DNA of 64,000 nucleotides from JAOAPG01 sp963791575 (GCA_963791575.1 CAWBSY010000002.1:496001-560000); one strand, 5' to 3'. Positions 17,396 through 26,386 are shown, counted from the stretch's first letter. Numbers and translations are program-made. Notes: a model not told the origin generated them from the sequence alone.

Positions 17396-19450
17396 ATGAG
17401 TGTCATTGCCGAAATAACACCAGAACTGCAATTCGCCCGCTATGAGGGTCTGCTGCGGGCGGCGAATGCAATTGCTGCCTGCAGCGATTGCGACTCTACC
17501 GGCGACCGCCTTACTGACGAGCTTCATAATATTGTTGCCTTTGATTATCTCCACGTTGTCGCCTACGAGAGCGGCACAACCATTGTGGAGTGGCAGCTCA
17601 CGGATGTGAGAGGGAGCCGAAAAAATTGCTCGGCGCGCATGTCCGCGTCTAACGATGATCCAATTCTTTGGGTGCACGAACGGAGACAGCCGCTCGTGAT
17701 CAATGACTGGAGCCGCGAGACGCAGTTCCCCGAGCAGAGGCAACTGATGCTCGACATGAACATCGCATCCACATGTGTCCTACCTCTTATCCGCGGTTCT
17801 CGAAGGCTTGGGGTACTAAGCTTTGGACACTCCACTGCGAACGCATATCCTGAAGACGAGGCACATTTTCTCTCCCTAGTTGCAGACCAGATTGCGCTGG
17901 CAATCGATGCCGCCGTCAATTTCTATTCCTCTCAGCGTGCGCAGGAGCAGCTCAAGCTCATTCTCGATCTCACCAATCGAGTCGTCTCCAATTTGGACTT
18001 CGATGAGCTCCTCCGAGTTATTTCCGCAAACGTTCGACAAGTGATGAAGTGTGACGCAGCGGCGATCATGCTGCCGGAATCTGATGGCAAGCACTTACGT
18101 GTGCACGCGCTCGACTTTCCTGAAAGCAGGGGATTGTTCACAAAGACAGCGTTGATCCCTATTGAAGGAACGATGCCCGGCGAAACTTTCCGCACCGGAA
18201 AGCCCATGGTTGTAAACCGGCTGGATCCAGCGGAGATTCCGCCGGAGATGTATGCGAAAGCCGCTGGAGAAGGATTGAATTCCTTATGCGATGTCGCTCT
18301 GATCAGTCGCGATCGTATGCTCGGGGTTCTGGCTGTAGCGAGGCGCGAAGAAAATGCTTTTGATTCGGGTGAACTAGCCTTTCTGTCTCAAGTCGCAACC
18401 CAGGTTGCCATCGGCGTAGAGAATGCGCTCGCGTACGGCGAGATTGCCGACCTGAAAGATAAGCTCGCGCAAGAGAAGCTGTATCTGGAAGAAGAAATCC
18501 GCGGAGAGATGGACTTCGAAGGAATTGTCGGTCAGAGTTCGGCGCTACGCCACGTCCTGAACCTAGTGGAAACCGTGGCTCCCAGTGACTCCACGGTGTT
18601 GCTATTAGGAGAGACTGGCACCGGAAAAGAATTGATCGCACGTGCGATTCATGATCGCAGTCGGCGGAAGGACCGCACGTTTGTAAAGCTCAATTGCGCG
18701 GCCATCCCGACTGGCCTGCTTGAGAGCGAGCTCTTCGGACATGAACGCGGCGCATTCACTGGCGCGATTTCACAGAAGACCGGGCGGCTTGAGCTGGCCG
18801 ATCAGGGTTCGCTGTTCTTGGACGAGGTCGGGGACATTCCCATCGAGATACAGCCGAAGCTGCTGCGCGCTCTGCAGGAGCGCGAATTTGAACGCCTGGG
18901 CAGTACCCGCACGAAGAAGGTGGATATACGTTTGGTGGCTGCAACGAATCGCGATCTCGAGACGATGATCGAAAACCGGGAGTTTCGCAGCGATTTGTAT
19001 TATCGGTTGAACGTCTTCCCGATTCGCATTCCGCCTTTGCGGGAGCGACCCGAGGATATTCCGCTGCTGGTGCGCTACTTCGCGCAAAAGTACGGTCGCC
19101 GGATGGAGAAGCAGATCGAATCCATTCCCGCTACGGCCATGAAGAAGCTTGCGAGTTGGCACTGGCCGGGAAATATTCGTGAGTTGGAGAACTTCATCGA
19201 ACGCTCCGTCATTTTGACGCATGGTTCTGCGCTTCAGGTACCGACTGCCGAGCTGGGTAACAACGGGAAGACCTTTCCAGTGGCAGGCACACACGACGCC
19301 AACGAACGCGATGAGATTTTGCGCATCCTGAAGGCCACAAAAGGACGTGTGGCCGGTCCGGAAGGTGCTGCCGATCGCATGGGAATCAAACGCACAACCT
19401 TGATCTCGCGCATGAAGAAGTTGGGAATCGATCCGCGCAAAGTGTCGTAA
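17396..19450 (+). CDS. Sigma-54-dependent activator, GAF-GAF-AAA+-HTH (FhlA/NorR-like)
   Basis: This 684-residue enhancer-binding protein has two GAF sensor domains (about residues 20-170 and 190-350) and a linker coiled coil. The AAA+ core has Walker A GETGTGKE (405-412), the sigma-54 contact loop GAFTGA (452-457), Walker B SLFLDEVGD (472-480) and the arginine-finger region FRSDLYYRLNVFPIRIPPLRERPEDIP. A Fis-type HTH closes the protein (about 650-680). The effector sensed by the GAF domains is unknown. Palindromes on both sides of the gene, each next to a -24/-12 promoter, indicate local targets: the barrel gene, a small membrane protein and a STAS-like protein. Confidence 0.93.
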   Translation: MSVIAEITPELQFARYEGLLRAANAIAACSDCDSTGDRLTDELHNIVAFDYLHVVAYESGTTIVEWQLTDVRGSRKNCSARMSASNDDPILWVHERRQPLVINDWSRETQFPEQRQLMLDMNIASTCVLPLIRGSRRLGVLSFGHSTANAYPEDEAHFLSLVADQIALAIDAAVNFYSSQRAQEQLKLILDLTNRVVSNLDFDELLRVISANVRQVMKCDAAAIMLPESDGKHLRVHALDFPESRGLFTKTALIPIEGTMPGETFRTGKPMVVNRLDPAEIPPEMYAKAAGEGLNSLCDVALISRDRMLGVLAVARREENAFDSGELAFLSQVATQVAIGVENALAYGEIADLKDKLAQEKLYLEEEIRGEMDFEGIVGQSSALRHVLNLVETVAPSDSTVLLLGETGTGKELIARAIHDRSRRKDRTFVKLNCAAIPTGLLESELFGHERGAFTGAISQKTGRLELADQGSLFLDEVGDIPIEIQPKLLRALQEREFERLGSTRTKKVDIRLVAATNRDLETMIENREFRSDLYYRLNVFPIRIPPLRERPEDIPLLVRYFAQKYGRRMEKQIESIPATAMKKLASWHWPGNIRELENFIERSVILTHGSALQVPTAELGNNGKTFPVAGTHDANERDEILRILKATKGRVAGPEGAADRMGIKRTTLISRMKKLGIDPRKVS

Positions 19451-19451
19451 C

Positions 19452-19467
19452 TTCGACAACTGTCGAA
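19452..19467. promoter_or_regulatory. Upstream activator palindrome, site 2
   Basis: TTCGACA-AC-TGTCGAA is a perfect 7+2+7 dyad (18 bp including outer C/G), two bases after the activator stop codon. Its centre is 115.5 bp upstream of the -12 cytosine of the promoter at 19561-19576. Confidence 0.75.
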
Positions 19468-19560
19468 GCTTGCGACGATGTTCTCGTCTCTTTTCAAACA
19501 AGTTTCGATACGCACTTCTTCAATATGTTTAACTTGCGTCAACTATTCCTTTCTTCGCAT

Positions 19561-19576
19561 TGGCACTTGGCTTGCT
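19561..19576 (+). promoter_or_regulatory. Sigma-54 promoter, strong match
   Basis: TGGCAC-N5-TTGCT matches the -24/-12 consensus at every key position (GG at 19562-19563, GC at 19574-19575). Transcription would start near 19587. Confidence 0.75.
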
Positions 19577-19589
19577 CTTCACTCTCGGT

Positions 19590-19772
19590 GTGATTGCATT
19601 CTTTGCACTAACCAGCATCTCCGTCGCAGCCGTTTTCTTCATGTTGGTATTTCTCCGCGCAATTCTGAGAGAAGCACCACGGCATCGTGCTCGATTGACT
19701 GAAGTACATGAGCGGGTAAGCACGACCGTGGTTTTAGCGGCACGCGCTTCGCGCTCGGACCGTGCGGCCTAA
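19590..19772 (+). CDS. Small single-span membrane protein
   Basis: This short frame starts with GTG at 19590, close to the expected transcription start of the sigma-54 promoter. A TTG at 19560 would lie inside that promoter and is excluded if the promoter is real. The product has about 60 residues: one hydrophobic helix (IAFFALTSISVAAVFFMLVFLRAIL) and a basic cytoplasmic tail. No family was recognised. The start is uncertain; an in-frame ATG lies at 19638. Its position behind a well-formed promoter is the main support. Confidence 0.4.
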   Translation: MIAFFALTSISVAAVFFMLVFLRAILREAPRHRARLTEVHERVSTTVVLAARASRSDRAA

Positions 19773-19910
19773 TCCGCGCAATGTCGAAACACCTCGGTAA
19801 GCTTGCACTAGTGCGATTGAGTGTTTGCCGGTGAAGACTCTCTGAGCAACTCCCTCGGTACTTCTCCTAATGCAGTCCTCGTTTGAAAGCTTCTTCGGAT
19901 ATTCGCGAAG

Positions 19911-19926
19911 ATCGACAACTGTCGAA
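19911..19926. promoter_or_regulatory. Upstream activator palindrome, site 3
   Basis: ATCGACA-AC-TGTCGAA is the third copy of the dyad, with an additional TTCGACA half-site at 19933-19939. Its centre is 115.5 bp upstream of the -12 cytosine of the promoter at 20020-20035, the same distance as at site 2. Confidence 0.72.
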
Positions 19927-20019
19927 ATTGTCTTCGACACTTCTCGACTTATTCGTAACAGCGATTTCATATATCTATCAAATTCAGCGACTTACAAGAA
20001 TTCCGAACGCGCATCGCTT

Positions 20020-20035
20020 TGGCCGACGGATTGCC
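20020..20035 (+). promoter_or_regulatory. Sigma-54 promoter before the STAS-like gene
   Basis: TGGCCG-ACGGA-TTGCC has GG (20021-20022) and GC (20033-20034) at -24/-12 spacing. It ends 26 bases before the ATG at 20062, leaving a leader of about 16 bases. Confidence 0.65.
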
Positions 20036-20061
20036 CTTATCCAATTCGTTCCAAGAAGTCG

Positions 20062-20340
20062 ATGTTCAAAATCTCCATCATCGATACGCGAGTTCAGCGA
20101 AGGCTGGTTCTGGAGGGGAAACTCGTTGCCCCTTGGACGGGGGAACTGCAGAGCGCCTGGAAGAGTGCCGGACAGGAACTTCAGGGCCGGAAATTAGTGA
20201 TCGATTTAACGAACATAACTGTCATTGGCCAGGATGGAGAGAACATGCTCTTCGAATTAATGAAAGATGGTGCGAGGTTCTCGTGTGGTGGTGTGCTCAC
20301 GAAACATGTCGTCAAGCGGCTGGCGCGCAGATGCCGATAG
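20062..20340 (+). CDS. Small STAS-like domain protein
   Basis: This 92-residue protein has the secondary-structure pattern of STAS/anti-anti-sigma domains: strand (RRLVLEGKLVAPW), helix (GELQSAWKSAG), then the typical LVIDLTNITVIGQDGENMLFELMKDG with an Asp-Leu-Thr strand and following helix. Such proteins often act in partner-switch signalling or as simple regulatory modules. The ATG at 20062 is chosen because the sigma-54 promoter ends just before it; the longer frame from 19870 would run through the promoter and palindrome. The partner is unknown. Confidence 0.65.
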   Translation: MFKISIIDTRVQRRLVLEGKLVAPWTGELQSAWKSAGQELQGRKLVIDLTNITVIGQDGENMLFELMKDGARFSCGGVLTKHVVKRLARRCR

Positions 20341-20401
20341 TCCTAGAAGTTTTGAAGCCCACGTAGTCGAGTAAAAAATCAAAGCCCGACGGAGGCGAAA
20401 A

Positions 20402-20971
20402 ATGCTTGGGGTAAAGCAAATTACGAAACCGATACCCACGCCGTATGCGACTAACGCAGACTTCTGCCAAGTTTTCAACGAAGAAGTGTGCAGCCTATAT
20501 CAGCTTGCGTTCTTGTTGACGGCAAATCATGAGACAGCCGAAAAATGCTTCGTCCGCGGCTTGGAAGATTCCTTAGAAGGCAATCCAGTTTTTAAGGAAT
20601 GGGCCCGCTCCTGGGCTCGGCGGACGATCATTCAGAATGCAATACGTGTAATTAATCCGCGTCCCACGGAGAGCAATGGCAATTTAGATTTTGCCTCGGA
20701 TCGCAGCGCCAACCATTCAGGAAACAATTCGGCAGAGATGGACGCAATTCTTCAGCTCGCCCCGTTCGAGCGCTTTGCCTTCGTGATGTCAGTTCTCGAA
20801 GGCTACTCCGATCACGAGTGTTCGGTTCTCCTCGGCTGTTCCCGTCGGGATCTGATTGCGGGACGGACGCGTGCCTTGCTGAACGTCGCAAAGCGAGGCG
20901 CTCCTAAGTCCGTGCTCGAAAGCCAAGAGATCAGCAGCGTTCCGGCGGCATTGATCGCGACCTCGCGTTAA
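20402..20971 (+). CDS. Sigma-70 region-4-containing protein (ECF-like)
   Basis: This 189-residue protein has a degenerate sigma region 2 (FNEEVCSLYQLAFLLTANHETAEKCFVRGLED) and a better region 4 HTH (LAPFERFAFVMSVLEGYSDHECSVLLGCSRRDLIAGRTRAL). It resembles atypical ECF-like proteins common in Acidobacteriota. It starts 61 bases after the STAS-like gene with a GGAGG site (GGAGGCGAAAA-ATG), and could be co-transcribed from the sigma-54 promoter upstream. No anti-sigma factor is adjacent. Whether it truly binds core polymerase is uncertain. Confidence 0.68.
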   Translation: MLGVKQITKPIPTPYATNADFCQVFNEEVCSLYQLAFLLTANHETAEKCFVRGLEDSLEGNPVFKEWARSWARRTIIQNAIRVINPRPTESNGNLDFASDRSANHSGNNSAEMDAILQLAPFERFAFVMSVLEGYSDHECSVLLGCSRRDLIAGRTRALLNVAKRGAPKSVLESQEISSVPAALIATSR

Positions 20972-21227
20972 GGTGCGCATCCTGAGTCGTTTGTTTTGAT
21001 TGCAGTCCAGCAGACCTAAAAAGTGGACTATGGGCGACTCGGGGTCGCCACCGAATCTCCTCAATAACCGATACCCGCAGTGCCCGGCAGCACGGCTGGC
21101 AATCAAGCCCGCTTGAGCGTCTCCACAACTTGTGTTCTCATAGCGCAATACTTGTTGTGAGAGGTAGTCCGCTCTCCGCAACTGAAACTCTCAACCTTCA
21201 ACCTTGCATTTCCTGGAGGAGAAAATC

Positions 21228-21701
21228 ATGAGCAAAATCTCGCACGTTCCCAAAGGATACAACTCAATCACCCCTTATCTGATCGTCCAAGGTGCCGCCA
21301 AAGCAATCGACTACTATAAGAATGTCTTCGGGGCCGAAGAAGTTTTTCGCATGGACGGGCCGGATGGAAAAGTTGGTCACGCTGAGCTGAAAATCGGCGA
21401 TTCACGAATCATGCTTTCCGACGAAAACCCAAGCATGGGCCAAGGACACACGAGTGCTGCCACTATTGGGACCAGCCCGGTGAGCTTGTATTTGTATATT
21501 CCCGATGTCGATAACGTGGTCGAGCGCGCGGTGGCTGCCGGTGCAAAAGTTCTGAAGCCGGTCGAAGACCAGTTTTATGGCGATCGCTCCGGTTTTATCC
21601 AGGATCCCTTCGGGCACCTATGGGGCATCGCAACTCACGTCGAAGATGTCGCTCCGAAAGAGCTAGAAGAGCGAGCCAAAAAGTTGAGGCAAGCTGCGTA
21701 A
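21228..21701 (+). CDS. VOC/glyoxalase-like (PhnB-type) protein
   Basis: This 157-residue protein of the vicinal-oxygen-chelate fold opens with YNSITPYLIVQGAAKAIDYYKNVFGAEE and ends with DRSGFIQDPFGHLWGIATH, the usual PhnB-like pattern. These proteins are often annotated as glyoxalases or resistance proteins, but the substrate is usually unknown. The ATG at 21228 follows GGAGGAG; an upstream in-frame ATG at 21204 lacks a site. A clear terminator follows. Confidence 0.85.
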   Translation: MSKISHVPKGYNSITPYLIVQGAAKAIDYYKNVFGAEEVFRMDGPDGKVGHAELKIGDSRIMLSDENPSMGQGHTSAATIGTSPVSLYLYIPDVDNVVERAVAAGAKVLKPVEDQFYGDRSGFIQDPFGHLWGIATHVEDVAPKELEERAKKLRQAA

Positions 21702-21713
21702 TCTCATCAGATC

Positions 21714-21743
21714 GGAGAGCGGCCCGGTCGTCGACCGCTCTCC
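21714..21743 (+). terminator. Intrinsic terminator after the VOC gene
   Basis: A 9-bp stem (GGAGAGCGG and CCGCTCTCC) with a 12-base loop is followed by ACTTTTCC, 13 bases after the stop codon. Confidence 0.72.
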
Positions 21744-21868
21744 ACTTTTCCAGGGGAGTAGTACGCCTCGGATTTTCTAGTGCAAGACTCAATTGATTTC
21801 TGCCCCTTCCGACAAAATAACTCTTTGAATTAGAAACAACGTAATATGGGTTACGATCATGCCCACAC

Positions 21869-22333
21869 ATGAACTCCTCGGATAGCAGACTGCTCAGGCT
21901 AATCGCATTATTCAAATTCCTAAAGGCGGTTTTGCTGATCGGCGCCGGGGTAGGCGCTCTCACATTGCTGCACAAGGATGTGGCGAGCGCCGTGGAACAT
22001 TGGGTCGCAATGCTTGGTTTGGATCCGGGCAATCAGTACGTCTACCGCGCGCTTCGGAAAACGGCTAACCTGACTCCGAATAAGATCAAAGGCCTCGGAA
22101 TCGGTAGCTTAATCTATGCGGGACTATTTCTTACCGAAGGGATTGGTCTCTGGCTGGAGAAACGCTGGGCTGAGTGGTTCACGGTAATCATCACCGGTTC
22201 GCTCCTCCCGGTAGAGGTTTATGAGATATACCGTCATCCCACGCTGATTAAGGTCTTGGTGCTCATTATTAATATTGCCGTAGTGATATATCTTATTTAT
22301 CGAATTCGGACCATTTCTCCCATTAAGCAATAA
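21869..22333 (+). CDS. DUF2127 membrane protein
   Basis: This 154-residue protein has about four membrane segments. The N-terminal pattern RLIALFKFLKAVLLIGAGVGAL and the later LTEGIGLWLEKRWAEWFTVIITGSLLPVEVYEI are typical of the DUF2127 family, whose function is unknown. It stands alone, with a terminator on its left and a convergent gene on its right. Confidence 0.82.
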   Translation: MNSSDSRLLRLIALFKFLKAVLLIGAGVGALTLLHKDVASAVEHWVAMLGLDPGNQYVYRALRKTANLTPNKIKGLGIGSLIYAGLFLTEGIGLWLEKRWAEWFTVIITGSLLPVEVYEIYRHPTLIKVLVLIINIAVVIYLIYRIRTISPIKQ

Positions 22334-22395
22334 CTCGAAACCACGATCGATGTATATCCGAGAGCTCCGGTTAGCTCGCATTCCTAAACGAAATC

Positions 22396-22839
22396 CTATT
22401 CATTACTAAATGCGCCGCTATTCAGCTTTACCTCCGGCATCTCTTTGATCTCCTTTATGGCGATTGTGCGTGTCCCATTTCTTTGGTTAACCGTTCCCGT
22501 GGCGCGCACATATTTTCCGACGAATGGCATCAACTTCTCTCGTTGACTTGGATCGGGCATCTCATTGGAGATTGGGAAGTACATATCCCCAGCCTTCGTG
22601 AGGATGATCAATGGCGATCCGCTTTTTGCGCAGGCCAACGCACACTCGAGACTGAAATTCGTAGCGGTTGATTTATGGTTCTGAACCGGACACGCGACAT
22701 CTCGTACCAAGCCCTCGATGGACGTCTTGTCCTCAGAAGGTGCTGTTTTCGAGTCGTTGCTTTGCGGAAAGGACGCTGTTGCTGACCCGAGAGTAACGGC
22801 GATCAAAAAAAACACGCGGTAAAGCGTAAGTAATTTCAT
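22396..22839 (-). CDS. Secreted small hypothetical protein with OB-fold-like C-terminal part
   Basis: This 147-residue protein has a signal peptide (about residues 1-25). It has a short cysteine-bearing segment (GLVRDVACPVQNHK, then LECALACAKSGSPL) and a beta-rich end (VGKYVRATGTVNQRNGTRTIAIKEI) like small OB-fold secreted proteins. The cysteines could bind metal or form disulphides in the periplasm. A good AAGGAGA site precedes the start. It is divergent from the ArsR-like regulator. The function is unknown. Confidence 0.7.
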   Translation of the reverse strand: MKLLTLYRVFFLIAVTLGSATASFPQSNDSKTAPSEDKTSIEGLVRDVACPVQNHKSTATNFSLECALACAKSGSPLIILTKAGDMYFPISNEMPDPSQREKLMPFVGKYVRATGTVNQRNGTRTIAIKEIKEMPEVKLNSGAFSNE

Positions 22840-22977
22840 CTGCTGCTAGTCTCCTTTGCGACGGTTGGAAATCGTCAAGAGAGGGAATTTGTAAGCGAGC
22901 GAACCGAACTCACTCTTGTCTTGCAAAAGGGAATATAGCAGTTGCGTCCACTCGCATAGTTCATCTAAGCTCAAACT

Positions 22978-23697
22978 ATGGACGAAGCAAATCAGTTGGC
23001 TAAGCTCAGTGCGCAGCTCGCCGATCCAGTGCGGGCTGCGATCGTCGTAAGCCTCATGGATGGCAGCTCCCAGCCGACGGGAGAGCTTCAGATCTCCGCC
23101 AATGTCTCTGCTTCCTCTGCGAGCATGCATCTTTCTAAGTTGGTAGGTGCACGCATCCTCACGGTGGTCAAACAGGGAAGAGTAAAGTATTACCGCATCG
23201 CGACTGCCGCCGTGGCCCACGCAGTCGAAGCATTGTCAATCGTCGCTTCACCCGGAGCGGTGATTCAAACCACTGCGCGCTCTTCCTTGAATCCCTTCGC
23301 CTTCGCTCGTACATGCTACGACCATTTGGCAGGCAAACTCGGAGTCGCGATCGTCACCGCTATTCAGCGCGAGAATATCATTCGTACCTCGGGAGAGAGT
23401 TACGAAGTCACTGCGAGTGGCTCCGACTGGCTGAACGAGATGGGAATCGACTGGCAAGACCTGCAGTCGGGGAGGCGGCTATTTGCTACTCGATGCCTGG
23501 ACTTTACGGAACGTCGCCATCATCTTTCCGGTGCTCTCGGTGCCGCGTTGCTCGAACGAATGATCGAACTGAATTGGATTGTGAAGTCGCGGGTACCGCG
23601 TGCCGTCCGGTTGTCGGCTAAAGGAAAAATAGAACTCAGCGAGCGATTGCGCCTAGAGTTTACCAACGACCATAATGTGAAATATAAGCCAAGATGA
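22978..23697 (+). CDS. ArsR-family winged-helix regulator
   Basis: This 239-residue protein has an N-terminal ArsR HTH (about residues 5-85: LADPVRAAIVVSLMDGSSQPTGELQ, then ASMHLSKLVGARILTVVKQGRVKYYRI). A longer C-terminal domain of about 140 residues appears to hold a second winged-helix-like part. No cysteine metal site like CxC in helix alpha-3 is visible, so it is probably not an arsenic or metal sensor. It may control the divergent secreted-protein gene. Confidence 0.82.
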   Translation: MDEANQLAKLSAQLADPVRAAIVVSLMDGSSQPTGELQISANVSASSASMHLSKLVGARILTVVKQGRVKYYRIATAAVAHAVEALSIVASPGAVIQTTARSSLNPFAFARTCYDHLAGKLGVAIVTAIQRENIIRTSGESYEVTASGSDWLNEMGIDWQDLQSGRRLFATRCLDFTERRHHLSGALGAALLERMIELNWIVKSRVPRAVRLSAKGKIELSERLRLEFTNDHNVKYKPR

Positions 23698-23827
23698 TTC
23701 GGTAGCGACTCTACCAGTCACTTGTCCCTCTAGAACATTCAACGCAACAAAGCCCTGTCGAGTATCTGATGGCGGCAAGGATCCAGTGGAGCTTACGGGG
23801 AAGGTTCAGGTGTAGCCAATTCACAAC

Positions 23828-23845
23828 TTTTTACGTATTTTTACG
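23828..23845. promoter_or_regulatory. Direct repeat, candidate response-regulator site
   Basis: TTTTTACG occurs at 23828-23835 and again at 23838-23845, a 10-base period typical of OmpR/PhoB-family binding. It lies five bases before a TTGACA box and upstream of the kinase/regulator operon. Confidence 0.45.
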
Positions 23846-23850
23846 GCCGT

Positions 23851-23879
23851 TTGACACCTGCTCTACCTCGTTGAACTAT
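23851..23879 (+). promoter_or_regulatory. Candidate sigma-70 promoter of the signalling operon
   Basis: TTGACA (23851-23856) and a weak AACTAT (23874-23879) are 17 bases apart, 47 bases before the kinase start. Confidence 0.4.
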
Positions 23880-23926
23880 GTTTGTTCCGGGCTGATCTAA
23901 ATAAACGCCCGGATCAGGAGTCCAGG

Positions 23927-25597
23927 ATGAAAAGCAGACGGCCAAGAAACGCTTCAACCCGGCTGTTGCTGACATTGGAGTTAGCCGTCATCTTGCCGGC
24001 CGCCACCCTGGTCGTCCTGAGCGCAATTCATTTGAAAACCATCCAGCGCGACCGGGCAGTAGAAGCCGCGATCCAACGGGACTTCAGCCAAGTCCTTGCC
24101 ATCTCCGAAAAGCAGATTAACCACAAAGCGTCTGAACTGGTGGACGATGTTCGCAATGAATTTCCCATGCCCGGCAATGCTTGCACAGTGAATCTGGATC
24201 GAATCCTCGGCGCTCATCCCTATGTTGCCCATGTAATGCTCTACGACCCCAATCAAGGATTCGTGATGCGCTCCCAACCTTATCGGCTCAGAGATGATCA
24301 GGGCTTTCGCGACGAGGCTGATCACATGTCCAAGATGATGGAGGGTTGGTGGAAGCTCGAATATGACGACTTGTCGAAGAAATTGGCGAAAATGGAAGAA
24401 AAGGGTACTCCTTATTACTTCGATGGCGAATGGGTGATGCGAGGCGACAAACATGTCTATACGTCCATTGCGATTTTTCTCAAGACCGACGATAAGACAG
24501 GTGGCCACGCCTTAGCCGCCATCGTCTTCGACGCCGACTATTTGCGGGATCAATTTTTCCCACAGACGCTCGACCAAGTGATGAGCCGCAACGTGGCTGA
24601 ATCGCAAACTGACAGGAACGCTGTAATCATGGTTCGTCCTAAGAGCGACTCCACTCCGCTTGCCTTCGGCACTGGCTGGGATGGTGGCGAGCCGGAGATG
24701 GAGCGGACCATGGAGGGTGCGTTCCCGGGGTTGGTCCTCGGCATGAAATTGCGTGGCACTACTTTGGCGGCCATGGGACGACATTTCATGCATACCAACT
24801 TCTTAACCCTGGGAGGACTTTCGTTTCTTCTCGCTGGGGGGATTTTCTTTACCTATCGCAACGTGAGTAAAGAAATGGCATTAGCCCGCTTGAAGTCCGA
24901 TTTCGTTTCCAACGTCTCGCACGAATTGCGCACACCACTTTCATTGATTCGGTTGTACGCCGAAACGCTGGAATTAGGACGCCTTACCAGCCCGGAGAAG
25001 CACCAGGAGTATTACTGCATCATCCGCAAAGAGAGTGAACGGCTAACAGCCCTGATCAATAACATTCTTGATTTTTCGCGCATTGAGGCTGGACGTAAGG
25101 AATATGACTTCCGTGAGACCGATATGCGCGAACTGGTGTGCAATACGCTGGAGTCCTATCGTTATCAGATCGAGCAGCACGGTTTCACTTTTGAAGAGAA
25201 AATTGGCGACGTGCCAATGCTGCGGGTGGATCGCGAGGCTATGGCGCGCTCCCTCGTCAACCTCGTGAACAACGCTCTCAAATATTCTCAAGACCGCAAA
25301 TACATCGGAGTCAACCTATATCGCGAAAACGGATCCGTGAAGCTGGAAGTGATTGATCATGGGATAGGCATACCACCTCACGAGCAGACCAAGATTTTTG
25401 AGAAGTTCTATCGCGTCGGTGACCCGCTGGTTCACAACACCAAGGGGAGCGGGTTGGGACTTTCATTGGTACAGCATATTGCCAAGGCACACGGTGGAGA
25501 TATCGCAGTGGACAGCGCCCCCGGCGCAGGCAGCAAGTTCACAATTACTCTTCCTCTTCATCCGGCAGAGAGCAGCAGCAAAGCGGCTTCGGCATGA
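23927..25597 (+). CDS. Membrane sensor histidine kinase
   Basis: This 556-residue kinase has two membrane helices (about residues 12-36 and 291-310) enclosing a periplasmic sensor of about 250 residues. The phosphorylation site is His332 in SHELRTP. The ATPase boxes are N (NLVNNALKYS, 445-454), G1 (DHGIGIP, 477-483) and G2 (GSGLGLSLV, 507-515). The ATG at 23927 follows AGGAGTCCAGG; an earlier in-frame codon at 23882 is less likely. It is the first gene of an operon with a response regulator, a PP2C phosphatase and an ECF sigma factor. The stimulus is unknown. Confidence 0.93.
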   Translation: MKSRRPRNASTRLLLTLELAVILPAATLVVLSAIHLKTIQRDRAVEAAIQRDFSQVLAISEKQINHKASELVDDVRNEFPMPGNACTVNLDRILGAHPYVAHVMLYDPNQGFVMRSQPYRLRDDQGFRDEADHMSKMMEGWWKLEYDDLSKKLAKMEEKGTPYYFDGEWVMRGDKHVYTSIAIFLKTDDKTGGHALAAIVFDADYLRDQFFPQTLDQVMSRNVAESQTDRNAVIMVRPKSDSTPLAFGTGWDGGEPEMERTMEGAFPGLVLGMKLRGTTLAAMGRHFMHTNFLTLGGLSFLLAGGIFFTYRNVSKEMALARLKSDFVSNVSHELRTPLSLIRLYAETLELGRLTSPEKHQEYYCIIRKESERLTALINNILDFSRIEAGRKEYDFRETDMRELVCNTLESYRYQIEQHGFTFEEKIGDVPMLRVDREAMARSLVNLVNNALKYSQDRKYIGVNLYRENGSVKLEVIDHGIGIPPHEQTKIFEKFYRVGDPLVHNTKGSGLGLSLVQHIAKAHGGDIAVDSAPGAGSKFTITLPLHPAESSSKAASA

Positions 25598-25680
25598 AGC
25601 GTGATGTAGGAGTTGCAGTGACACGCAATAATACAGCAATCCGGTTTCAGGCAAGACGTACAAAGTTAGGGGAATCTGAT

Positions 25681-26361
25681 ATGGCCAGAATTCTGATTGT
25701 CGAAGACGAACCCAATATGGTGGCGGGATTACGTGACAACTTCGAATTCGAAGGCTATGAAGTCATCACCGCTTCCGACGGTGTCGCAGGTTTGGAGCGC
25801 GCGCTCGGCGAGGCTCCCGACTTGGTGATTCTTGACGTAATGATGCCGCGCATGAGCGGGCTAGACGTTTGCAAACACCTTAAGAGCAAGCGACCCTCCG
25901 TACCGATCATTATGTTAACCGCGCGAGGACAAGAAGTAGACAAGGTTGTAGGACTCGAACTTGGCGCCGACGATTACGTTACCAAGCCGTTTTCCATTCG
26001 CGAGTTGCTCGCGCGAGTCAAAGCTGTGCTGCGTCGCTCACGGACCGACCCCAAGGAGCGCGAACGCTTTTCGTTCGGCGACATCGAAATAAATTTGCGT
26101 AGTTGCCAAGCCTTGCGCGCCGGCAAAGCACTGGATTTTTCATCGAAGGAATTCGAGCTGCTGAAATATTTTCTTTGCCATCAGGGCGAGACCTTGAGTC
26201 GCGATCGCCTGCTTGAGGAAGTCTGGGGCTACGAGCGATTTCCCACTACCCGTACGGTTGACGCGCACATCGTCCACTTGCGGCAAAAGATTGAGCCCAA
26301 GCCAGAAGAACCTCGTTTCATTCTCACGGTGCATGGCACTGGTTATAAGTTCGTAAGTTGA
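25681..26361 (+). CDS. OmpR/PhoB-family response regulator
   Basis: This 226-residue protein has a receiver domain (phosphoacceptor Asp52 in LVILDVMMPRMSG, conserved Lys in VTKPFS). A winged-helix DNA-binding domain follows (about residues 130-226, ending RTVDAHIVHLRQKI to HGTGYKFV). It follows the kinase by 83 bases and should be its partner. The ATG at 25681 (MARILIVEDEP) is the natural start; an in-frame ATG at 25594 adds an unconserved tail. Direct TTTTTACG repeats before the operon are possible binding sites. Confidence 0.94.
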   Translation: MARILIVEDEPNMVAGLRDNFEFEGYEVITASDGVAGLERALGEAPDLVILDVMMPRMSGLDVCKHLKSKRPSVPIIMLTARGQEVDKVVGLELGADDYVTKPFSIRELLARVKAVLRRSRTDPKERERFSFGDIEINLRSCQALRAGKALDFSSKEFELLKYFLCHQGETLSRDRLLEEVWGYERFPTTRTVDAHIVHLRQKIEPKPEEPRFILTVHGTGYKFVS

Positions 26362-26386
26362 CTTAGCAATTTCGTGGGAGATCACC

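Noticed and set aside
19870..20061. Longer N-terminus for the STAS-like protein
   Set aside because: It would translate across the sigma-54 promoter and palindrome, and the added residues do not look coding.
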